From Gautieria morchelliformis (lineage: Eukaryota > Basidiomycota > Agaricomycetes > Gomphales > Gomphaceae): a stretch of DNA of 64,000 nt. Positions 55,331 to 64,000 of this stretch are shown here, piece after piece. Position numbers and translations under genes: made by a program. Numbering within the stretch: the first letter of the stretch is position 1; each line of letters begins with the position of its first letter. The DNA lies in assembly GCA_015179125.1 (NCBI GenBank), contig WHVA01000537.1:1-64000 (forward strand), in the 5' to 3' direction. Below the pieces are notes generated by a model. The model worked only from the letters and a program-made list of their open reading frames with translations, was not told the origin of the DNA and did not search any database.

Positions 55331-57461
55331 CAATACCATGGATGCTACCCTGTATGTTAACCAGTACACTACCCTGTGCCCTACCCTGTATGCTATCCTG
55401 TAAGCAACCCTGTACGCAACTCTGTAAGTGACCCTGTGGGCTACCTGATATACACTACCATGCTACCCCATACGCTACCCTGTACGCTACCATGTGCGCT
55501 ACCCCATACACTACCCCATGAGCTACCCTGTACGCTACCCTATAATGTACCCTGTGGGCTACCTCATGCACTACCCTGTATGCCACCCTGTATGCTATCA
55601 TGTGTGCTACCAGACACTACCCTGTAGGTTACCAGGTACACTACCCTGTGGGCTACATTGTATGCTACCCCATACGCTACCCCATATGCTACCCTGTATA
55701 CTACCCAGGACACAACCCCATATGCTACCCCATACGCTACCCTGTATGCTACCCTGTATGCTACCCTATGCCCTACCCCATACACTACCCTGTGTGCCAC
55801 CCTGTGCACTACCCTTTACGCTACCCCCTATGCGGTACGCTATCCTGTGAGCTACCCAGTACACTACCCGGTACACTACCCCATATGCTACCCTGTACAC
55901 TACCCTTTACGCTACCCCCTATGTGGTACGCTATCCTGTGACCTACCCAGTACACTACCCTATATGCTACCCCGTACGCTACCCTGTACGCTACCCTCTA
56001 TGCTACCCTATGCACTGTGCTGTACACTACCATGTGCACTACCCCATACACCACCCTGTGTCCCACCCTGTGCACTACCCTTTATGCTACCCCCTATGCG
56101 GTACACTATCCTGTGAGCTACCCTGTACGCTACCCTATAATGTACCCTGTGGGCTACCCCATACACTACCATGCTACCCCATACGCTACCCTGTATGCTA
56201 CCATGTGCGCTACCCCATACACTACCCTGTCAGCTACACGGTACGCTACCCTATGAGCTACCCTGTATGCTACCCTATAATGTACCCTGTGGGCTACCTC
56301 ATGCACTACCCTGTATGCCACCCTGTATGCTATCATGTGTGCTACCAGACACTACCCTGTAGGTTACCAGGTACACTACCCTGTGGGCTACATTGTATGC
56401 TACCCCATACGCTACCCCATACGCTACCCTGTATACTACCCAGGACACGACCCCATATGCTACCCCATACGCTACCCTGTATGCTACCCTGTATGCTACC
56501 CTATGCCCTACCCTGTACACTACCATGTGCACTACCCTTTACGCGACCCCCTATGCGGTATACTATCCTGTGAGCTACCCAGTACAAGACCCTATATGCT
56601 ACCCCATACGCTACCCTGTATGCTACCCTGTACACTACCCTATGCACTACCCTGTACACTACCATGTGCACTACCCCATACACCACCCCGTGTGCCACCC
56701 TGTGCACTACCCTTTACGCTACCCCCTATGCGGTATGATATCCTGTGAGCTGCCCTGTATGCTAGCCCACAATGTACCCGGTGGGCTACCCCATACACTA
56801 CCATGCTGCCCCATACACTACCCTGTCGGCTATGTGGTACACTACCCTATAATGTACCCTGTGGGCTACCTCATGCACTACCCTGTATGCCACCCTGTAT
56901 GCTATCATGTGTGCTACCAGACACTACCGTGTAGGTTACCAGGTACACTACCCTGTGGGCTACCTTGTATGCTACCCCATACGCTACCCCAGATGCTACC
57001 CTGTACACTACCCAGGACACTACCCCATATGCTACCCTGTATGCTACCCTGTATGCTATCCTATGCCCTACCCTGTACACTACCATGTGCACTACCCCAT
57101 ACACTACCCTGTGTGGCACCCTGTGCACTACCCTTTACGCTACTCCCTATGCGGTACGCTATCCTGTGAGCTACCCAGTACACTACCCTATATGCTACCC
57201 CGTACGCTACCCTGTACACTACCCTCTATGCTACCCTATGCACTACGCTGTACACTACCATGTGCACTACCCCATACACCACCCTGTGTCCCACCCTGTG
57301 CACTACCCTTTATGCTACCCCCTATGCGGTACACTATCCTGTGAGCTACCCTGTACGCTACCCTATAATGTACCCTGTGGGCTACCCCATACCCTACCAT
57401 GCTACCCCATACGCTACCCTGTATGCTACCATGTGCACTACCCCATACACTACCCTGTCAG
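55325..57461 (+). repeat. 12-bp minisatellite array 1, with higher-order units
   Basis: More than 170 copies of a 12-bp unit with consensus near ctaccctgtacg and variants such as ctaccccatacg and ctaccatgtgca. Variant order is itself repeated: the marker accatgct(a/g)cc recurs at about 55457, 56168, 56800 and 57396, giving higher-order units of about 600-710 bp. Because 12 is a multiple of 3 and the unit has no stop, long Tyr-Pro-rich open frames appear in several frames; I do not call them genes. Confidence 0.92.
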
Positions 57462-58199
57462 GCCCTCCGCATTTTCGTTCCTTCCATGAACCTCCGCGAA
57501 CCTCACGACATCCTGGACTTCGCTCTCCGACACCTTCGCACCCACTTCCATGTCCGCCGTCTCTTGCATCCACCTCAACTCCATAACCACCTGGTCGAGG
57601 TGTTCATTGTATGCACAAAGCCTTTCCGAGACTGTGCTGTAAAATTGGTGCTGCATTCGCAGCCCTTGCTCCCCTTGTCGGAGCAATCCCCGGAGCGACC
57701 TTGCAATGTCCACGAGTGGATCCAATGTCGACCCCTCTCCAATCGTCCCACTTTTGCTCGCCTCCGGCCCCCCTTGGGCCCCTTTCGCCTTGGCAGCCCT
57801 ATACAAGGGCTTCCGCCCTCCTTGGGCAGGCATTTCCAAGTCCGCTTCCGATGTCCCGGTCTTCCGCCGCTTGCCCTTCACCCGAGCCTTGAGCCCATTG
57901 ACAATGCACGCACGTTTCCCGTCCTTGCACTGGTTGCAAGCCGTGGCCTTTCCGGCCAAGTCCCAGATGCAGGGCAGTTCCTTCTCCAAGCAGCCATCGC
58001 AGCCAAGCTGCGATGGGCCCTTGTCTTCTGCAACTCCCCTCTTGACTCCCGCACGGTGCGCCCCTTTCTGGCGTTGCTTCTCATCCTGTGCCACCCACCA
58101 TTCTGCCGTCGCTTTCCCCTTGCCTTTGTTCTTTGGCTTTGGGGTCTCCTTCGGCGTGCCCTCCGACGGAGACTCAATCCACATGCAAATTTCCTCCAC
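57462..58199 (-). CDS. ORF with Zn2Cys6-like cluster, element W
   Basis: Begins MEEICMWIESPSEGTPKETP, a Lys/Pro-rich segment. Next comes CDGCLEKELPC, ten residues, and CNQCKDGKRAC (Cys at residues 67, 70, 77, 88, 91, 98). That is the spacing of the fungal binuclear Zn2Cys6 cluster (C-x2-C-x6-C-x5-12-C-x2-C-x6-C). A basic stretch, KARVKGKRRKTG, follows, then a helical C-terminal part (LVDIARSLRGLLRQGEQGL, LDQVVMELRWMQETADMEV). The last few codons run into the array edge. Zn2Cys6 clusters normally bind DNA in transcription factors; in an LTR fragment it may serve as a nucleic-acid-binding gag part. The element context is inferred from the neighbouring LTR. Confidence 0.6.
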
Positions 58200-58239
58200 G
58201 TCAGCAAGTTTTTTCTGTTCTGTAGATCAGCCTACTCTG

Positions 58240-58617
58240 TCAAGATGCGGAAAGACTTACCTTTGACGTGGCGCGACTTTTCTCAGCCGCAGCTGCCTTT
58301 TCCGCAGCGGCTTGCTCTTCCGCATGTTTTTCCGCCGCTTCTTCGGCCTCCCGTTCTTCGCGCTTGCACTCGATACGCTCGAGTTCGCGCTTGTGGTCCT
58401 CGCGCTCACGTTCCAAATGCTCGCGCTCCTCCTGGTCCTTGTGCGCTTTGTCTTTGTGCTCCTGCTCCTTGCGCTCCTCCTCTAGCCGCTCCTTCTCCCT
58501 TTTTGTGGCCTCCTCGGCCTCGCACTTCTCCACCGATTTCTTCTCCACGAGAATGTTGGCAAAGTGCTCTTTCATTTGAGCGCTGGTCATTTTCGAGAAG
58601 TCGGGTAGGGAGCTCAT
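58240..58617 (-). CDS. Charged coiled-coil ORF of element W
   Basis: 125 codons: MSSLPDFSKMTSAQMKEHF then a heptad-rich KREKERLEEERKEQEHKDK, continuing to an Ala/Glu-rich end. It parallels 5181-5450 both in sequence and in distance from the LTR. A GT..AG intron-like interval (about 58209-58260) lies between this ORF and the next, so the two could be spliced in the family. Confidence 0.6.
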   Translation of the reverse strand: MSSLPDFSKMTSAQMKEHFANILVEKKSVEKCEAEEATKREKERLEEERKEQEHKDKAHKDQEEREHLEREREDHKRELERIECKREEREAEEAAEKHAEEQAAAEKAAAAEKSRATSKVSLSAS

Positions 58618-58737
58618 GATGGATCAGGATTAGACATGTTTGTTCTCCCGCCTTTCTTTTGAACTCCGACACGTTTGTTCACAGGTCACGTGATCCATCC
58701 TGTGGTCTCGCAGGGCTCGACCTTGAAAGGGAGATAC

Positions 58738-58963
58738 TGTTACAACTGTTCCGCTCAACCATCTCCGCCACCTCCACATATCTTCCACGTCACCTCCACG
58801 CTACCTCCGACTCTATTCCGCAACATCCGCACCATCCGCAACCCTCTACCTCGACCCCTTGTTCTTTCAGTACCCCTGGCCACCTCCAGATACCAGCCCC
58901 CGTACTCAACCCTGAACACAGTAAGATACTATTTCCATAATTCCATTTGTTCTGATGCCCATT
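58738..58963 (-). repeat. Partial LTR of element W
   Basis: tgttacaactgttccgctca and the following 220 bp match the corresponding end of the solo LTR at 59834-60529 and, less closely, 5571-6262. TCACGTGA lies at 58686-58693 in the adjoining leader, just as at 5519-5526 beside LTR Z. Confidence 0.7.
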
Positions 58964-59115
58964 CATGGATGTCTAGATGTGGCTGAAGGCCCTCGCGCCC
59001 TGAGTCAAAGGGATCATGTCACCCTTCAGGTAGAGACTCCTCAACCTATTTGGCTTGAGTGACCAGTGGTTGAGCTTCGTTGATGCTAGGGAGTGTCTGA
59101 CGCTGCAGACCCCAC
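58964..59115. other. Unique spacer before array 2
   Basis: About 150 bp without recognised similarity between the LTR fragment and the array. No gene seen. Confidence 0.4.
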
Positions 59116-59833
59116 GTGGTAGCATTCTGGCTAGCATACAGGGTAGTGCACAGGGTAGTGCACAGGGTAGTGCACAGGGTAGTGCACAGGGTAGTGTACG
59201 GGGTAGTGCACATGGTAGTGTACAGGGTAACATAGGGGTAGCATATGGGGTAGCATACAGGGTAGCCCACAGCGTAGTGTACCGGGTAGCTCACAGGGTA
59301 GCGTACCGTGTAGCACATAGGGTAGTATATGGGGTAATGCACATGGTAGTGTAGGGGGTAGTGCACAGGGTAGTGTGCAGGGTAGCACACAGGGTAACAC
59401 ACATGGTAGTATATGGGGTAGCATATAGGGTAGTGTACAGGGTAGCATAGCATAGGGGGTAGGGTACAGGGTAGGGCACAGGGTGGCACACAGGGTAGTG
59501 TATGGGGTAGTGCACAGGGTGGCACACAGGGTAGTGTATGGGGTAGTGCACATGGTAGTGTACAAGGTAGCATACAGGGTAATGCACAGGGTAGCAAACA
59601 TGGTAGCATATGGGGTAGTGTACAGGGTAGTGTACTTGGTAGTGTATGGGGTAGCCTATGGGGTAGTGCACAGGGTAGTGCACAGGGTAGTGTACAGGGT
59701 AGTGTATGGGGTAGTGCACATCGTAGTGTATGGGGGAGTGCACAGGATAGCATACAGGGTTGTGTATGAAGTAGCCCACAGGGTACATCATAGGGTAGCA
59801 TACAGGGTAGCTCACAGGGTAGCATACCACACA
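59116..59833 (-). repeat. 12-bp minisatellite array 2 (reverse orientation)
   Basis: Same 12-bp unit as array 1 but on the opposite strand (plus strand reads cagggtagtgta, catggtagtgta and variants). It ends in agcataccacaca, where a solo LTR is inserted. Confidence 0.9.
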
Positions 59834-60529
59834 TGTTACGTATCAGAAATCCCGGAGATTGGAACTAGAAAGGACAACAGCTTCAACCTATGTGTTGTGC
59901 CCATAATGAACTATCGTCCTAAGTATTTTGGATTTGACTTCCAGATGTCGGAGAAGGCGGAAGTTGGGAAAGGAGAGCTGAGGGTTGGAGGTCAGAGGAC
60001 AGAGGTAGGAAGAGGCAGAGGACAGAGGATTGAAGGCAGAGAGAGAGAGAGAGCTTGCAAGACTCGCTGTGCTAAGAGCAGGAGATAGTGCAGAGGGATT
60101 CACATATTGAAGTTGATTGTCTGATTGCAGAAATGGAGACATACATGTGGGGGTTTTATACAAAGAGCTGAAGGAACAAGTAATAGTATAGTACTAAGCA
60201 AATTCCTGAGGGAGCGGGAATCGGATAGACATACGGGGTAAGTAACTAATGCGGAACAAGGGGATGACAAGGGGGTGTAGGGTAGAGTAAGAACAATGGC
60301 AAAAGAACAAAGGTGCGTAAGTACAATGGGCATCGGAACAAACAGAAATACAGAAATGGTATCTTGCTGTGTTCAGGGTCGAGTACGGAGGCCAGTGGGT
60401 AGAGTCGACTAGGGGTACTGAAGAACAAGGGGTCGAGGTTGTGGGTTGCGGAGGTTGTGGAATAGAGTTGGAGGTACTGCGGAGGTGTTCCAGAGGTGGC
60501 GGAGATGGTTGAGTGGAATGATCATAACA
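59834..60529 (+). repeat. Solo LTR of family Z inside the minisatellite
   Basis: 696 bp from tgttacgtatc to atcataaca, flanked by a perfect 5-bp duplication acaca at 59829-59833 and 60530-60534, with minisatellite on both sides. A TATA-like tttataca lies near 60157 on the plus strand. Confidence 0.92.
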
Positions 60530-62167
60530 ACACAGGGTAGTGTACTTGGTAGCCTACCAGGTAGTGGGGTAGTGCACAGGGTAGTACACATGGTAGCATA
60601 TGGGGTAGGACACAGGGTAGTGTACAGGGTAGCATATGGGGTAGTGTACAGTGTGCAGGGTAGTGTATGGGGTAGCATACAAGGTAGCCCACAGGGTAGT
60701 GTACCGGGTAGTCTCTGGTAGCACACATGATAGCATATAAGGTGGTAGCATACAGGGTAGTGCATGAGGTAGCCCACAGGGTACATTATAGGGTAACATA
60801 TAGGGTAGCTCACAGGGTAGTGTACCGCGTAGGCCACAGGGTATATTATAGGGTAGTGTACAGGCTAGCTCACAGGGTAGCATACAGGGTAGTGCACAGG
60901 GTAGCACACATGGTAGTGTGTGGGATAGCATACAGGGTAGTGTATGGGGTAGGATATGGGGTAGTGTCCAGGGTAGTGCACATGGTAGTGTACAGGGTAG
61001 TGTACAGGGTAGTGTACAGGGTAGTGTACAGGGTAGTGTACAGGGTAGCATATGGGGTAGTATACTGGGTAGTGTACTGGGTAGTGTACAGGGTAGTGTA
61101 TGGGGTAGTGTATGGGGTAGTGTATGGGGTAGCCTACAAGGTAGCCCACAGGGTAATGTCTGGTAGCACACATGATAGCATACAGGGTGGCATACAGGGT
61201 AGTGCATGAGGTAGCCCACAGGGTACATTATAGGGTAGTGTACAGGGTAGCTCATGGGGTAGCGTACCATATAGCTGACAGGGTAGTGTATGGGGTAGCG
61301 CACATGGTAGCGTACAGGGTAGCGTATGGGGTAGCATGGTAGTGTATGGGGTAGCCCACAGGGTACATTATAGGGTAGCGTACAGGGCAGCTCACAGGAT
61401 AGCATACCACGTAGGGGGTAGCGTAAAGGGTAGTGCACAGGGTGGCACACAGGGTAGTGTATGGGGTAGTGCACATGGTAGTGTACAGGGTAGGGCATAG
61501 GGTAGCATACAGGGTAGCATACAGGGTAGCGTATGGGGTAGCATATGGGGTAGTGTACTGGGTAGTGTACAGGGTAGTGTATGGGGTAGTGTATGGGGTA
61601 GCATACAAGGCAGCCCACAGGGTAGGATACCTGGTAACCTACAGGGTAGTGTCTGGTAGCACACATGATAGCATACAGGGTGGCATACAGGGTAGTGCAT
61701 GAGGTAGCCCACAGAGTACATTATAGGGTAGCGTACAGGGTAGCTCACAGGGTAGCGTACCGCATAGGGGATAGCATAAAGGGTAGTGCACAGGGTGGCA
61801 CACAGGGTAGTGTATGGGGTAGTGCACATGGTAGTGTACAGGGTAGTGCATAGGGTAGAGTACAGAGTAGCATACAGGGTAGCATATGGGGTAGCATATG
61901 GGGTAGTGTACTGGGTAGTGTACAGGGTAGCATATGGGGTAGCATACAAGGTATCCCACAGGGTAGTGTCTGGTAGCACACATGATAGCATACAGGGTGG
62001 CATACAGGGTAGTGCATGAGGTAGCCCACAGGGTACATTATAGGGTAGCGTACAGGGTGGCTCACGGGGTAGTGTACCACGTAGCCGACAGGGTAGTGTA
62101 TGGGGTAGCGCACATGGTAGCGTACAGGGTAGCGTATGGGGTAGCATGGTAGTGTATGGGGTAGCCT
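60530..62167 (-). repeat. 12-bp minisatellite array 3 (reverse orientation)
   Basis: Continuation of array 2 after the solo LTR. The higher-order marker ggtagcatggtagtgta recurs at about 61328 and 62138, and tgtctggtagcacacatgatag at about 60710, 61157, 61650 and 61967. These are the reverse complements of the markers in array 1. Confidence 0.92.
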
Positions 62168-63059
62168 GTTCTGATAGACACAATTATTCTATTCCAAGTC
62201 ATCTATGCACAAAGAAGCTAATAACAGAAAAGAAAGAAAAACGACTAAAAAGGAATAGGAATGACACTTACGATGGACGTTGACACAGACGACAGATACA
62301 CGACATCACGAATAGCTATCTTATCTACAGATTAGACAAGATACAGGGATGTTATGATATTCAAATAACGACATTAATGACATCACCCAGATCTGAATCT
62401 AAAATATACTGACGTCACCGAACCACACGATCCCCAAAATCCATGCCCGCGTCCATACACAGATACACAGAAATATCCCCGAATCCCCTGACTCGCATAC
62501 ATGCGACGCCGGACCAATACATTTCCACGCACGTGCACAGGGCACGCCAAGCTGATGTCATCATATTACATATGCTGATCCCATCAATCTCAACCGAGGG
62601 ACCGACCCGAGACACAGATCCCCGCTTAGGCACCAACTCAGTCGCGATCAAGACACGATACACATTCGATCGTCCCTGAGCAGCCTCGACCGCAGCTCCA
62701 CAATTTCTCTTATATATCACACACATGTCCCTCCACACCACCGCCTTATGCACTACAAACTCTTAGTATCACCTTGTACTATTCACTTGAGAGCTCGTCC
62801 CAGACTCCACTCCACATCCCCCTATATCTTTGAGTTACGAATTGTACATATCGTATCGACGCCGAGTCTTTTCTAGTAGTCAAATAGTACCAACAAATGT
62901 AACTACCAGGTAAGAAGAATAACAGTAGTTTCACCTCCCCACCATCTCGAGATTCCCGACTGAAACCGTTCCCGTAGCATATGCAGCTCTCTCAACATTC
63001 AGACCTCTATTCGATTCAGTTTCTCCCGAAGCTTGAATCAAATCTCTATACGAAAATTA
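62168..63059. other. Sequence right of the arrays, no gene recognised
   Basis: About 890 bp. The small open frames (62415-62753 on minus, 62443-62679 on plus) have no recognisable domain and overlap each other. It contains gacgtcac-type words near 62411. Confidence 0.45.
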
Positions 63060-63330
63060 AACGCATTCAGAGAAACTCTTATCAAGGGATACGGGCATCG
63101 ACCACGTGTGGCCGATCAGAGACAGTGCGCCTATCGACTGATGGCATCGGCCATGACGTCGCCAGGCGCCAGGCCACAGGCACCGAGGAGGTGCGGGCAC
63201 CAAACGCCGCAGAGGAACGCAGACTGCTCAGGAGCACCGGATATTGTGGAGTGACTTCAGAATGTCATCCATAATACGTGTATTCAATTAGCTGCCCCAC
63301 AGAAGAGGCACAGAGACAGCGGCCCCATCA
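63060..63330 (-). repeat. Array-flanking repeat, right copy (inverted)
   Basis: The reverse complement matches 54745-54990, including ttggtgcccgcacctcctcgg and cacgtggtcgatgcccg. It continues on the minus strand into sequence shared with 53850-54110 and 54480-54720. Confidence 0.75.
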
Positions 63331-63584
63331 CCAAGCCTAGCATTTATGCTAGGCAGGACAGATTTAATTTCTATTCTCTATTGGACTCCATGACATGACC
63401 AGCTGATTATTATCTTGACACCATGTGGACAGGGGCTTTGTATACTAGGTACAAGACTCTATTCCAAAGTTTAAACAACCCTGACACTATCCCCATCACT
63501 CCCATGATTTTATGACTATAATTAGTCACCCTTCTAGTTACAAGTAGTTTTTCGACCCATCGACTCACTATCTCGAACACCAGT

Positions 63585-63985
63585 AGTTGTTGGGTGCATT
63601 TATGCTCCTGCACCAAAATCAAGCATAATATATCCAATTTGTTGTGTGGCCTTCCAATTTCTTCTCACATTGTTCTTGTATTATGCATCCATTTCTCTGG
63701 TTATTTTCGAAATTTTCCACTCATTCCTTATCTCTCTATTTCATCTTGTTATTCCTACTTTCACAAGCGGCTGCACCCAGCGGAGTCTGAAATGACTTCG
63801 ACGCGCGAGCTCTTGGGCGCTAAAGGGCCGGGTAGTAGTACATGCGCAGTGGAACACATTTCCCCCTCTCTCAGTGACCACTAAATTCACTGAGAGAGGC
63901 AAGTAAATTAGTCTAGTAGTCTTTGCATTTATTGACCTAGAAATCCTCTGTAGTGAATTGATTTCTAGGTAGTGTATAATATATT
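63585..63985 (-). repeat. Hairpin-bearing dispersed repeat, copy 3
   Basis: The reverse complement matches copy 1 over both stem-loops: one with exact 13-bp arms at 63865-63877 and 63887-63899, and an outer one with cctagaaatc/gatttctagg arms at about 63938-63971. It ends with the shared ggtgcaggagcataaatgcac. On this side it runs straight into the array-flanking repeat, suggesting one composite element of about 0.9 kb. Confidence 0.7.
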
Positions 63986-64000
63986 TACAGTGACCACTAA

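Larger units (their letters stand above)
57462..58963 (-). mobile_element. LTR element W, family Z (broken)
   Basis: Minus-strand fragment between the arrays: partial LTR 58738-58963, a leader, a coiled-coil ORF (58240-58617) and a downstream ORF (57462-58199). Same LTR family and same first ORF as element Z. The rest is absent. Confidence 0.7.

Noticed and set aside
55376-57489. Long Tyr/Pro/Val/Cys-rich open frames on both strands of the minisatellite (also 59046-59834 and 60554-62183)
   Set aside because: The 12-bp unit is a multiple of three and lacks stops in most frames, so open frames of 60-370 codons arise in several frames on both strands. There is no start context, domain or non-repeat part. 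A repeat-protein gene cannot be excluded without transcripts, but nothing supports one.
57399-58619. 406-codon plus-strand open frame across element W
   Set aside because: It is antisense to the coiled-coil and zinc-cluster ORFs, is Pro/Arg/Leu-rich as expected for a shadow of a Glu/Lys-rich coding strand, and starts inside the array.
62415-62753. 112-codon minus-strand frame right of array 3
   Set aside because: No domain, overlapping frames on both strands, and no splice-site support.

Overview
The window looks like nuclear DNA of a filamentous basidiomycete (Agaricomycetes). A Rhizoctonia/Ceratobasidium-type genome would fit, but the species cannot be fixed from sequence alone. The reasons are many short introns of about 45-60 bp with GT..AG ends, a tyrosine-kinase-like gene with an MLKL-like N-terminus, and a dense load of Ty3/gypsy and Ty1/copia retroelements. 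No rRNA, convincing tRNA or CRISPR array was seen.

Layout. (1) 0.9-6.3 kb holds minus-strand Ty3/gypsy remains: element A, joined to the LTR and coiled-coil ORF of a second family, Z. (2) 6.3-7.9 kb is a tyrosine-recombinase remnant followed by a split 88-bp direct repeat, as in Ngaro/DIRS-type elements. (3) 8.0-13.9 kb has a hairpin-bearing repeat, a Harbinger-like transposase relic, and a nearly whole copia element (9007-13382) with a perfect target-site duplication. (4) 14.0-19.4 kb is an old gypsy element (D) with a solo LTR of the A family inserted in it (18418-18907, duplication ccaag). A 664-bp MITE follows at 19611-20274.

(5) 20.6-32.9 kb is an island of five host genes: a thioredoxin-PITH protein (-), an MLKL-like N-terminal domain/kinase gene (-), an ING-family PHD-finger protein (+), the kinetochore subunit NUF2 (-) and a RecQ helicase (-). 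Three of the five have a TCACGTGA palindrome within about 130 bp of the start codon. The products serve redox/proteasome biology, signalling or cell death, chromatin acetylation control, chromosome segregation and DNA repair. They are not an operon.

(6) 33.0-53.0 kb is retroelement territory again. It holds two more A-family elements in tandem (B and C), a coiled-coil/LTR fragment (F), another gypsy element (E), two head-to-head LTRs, and two integrase fragments, one with a chromodomain. (7) 53.0-64.0 kb is the strangest part: an AT-rich block, a duplicated non-coding repeat, then several kilobases of a 12-bp minisatellite. The minisatellite reads one way at 55.3-57.5 kb and the other way at 59.1-62.2 kb. 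Between the arms lies an LTR-family fragment with a coiled-coil ORF and a Zn2Cys6-like ORF, and a solo LTR sits inside the right-hand array. Copies of the same non-coding repeat lie outside both arms in opposite orientation.

All LTR and tyrosine-recombinase elements are treated as fossils. The copia copy looks nearly whole; the others are broken.
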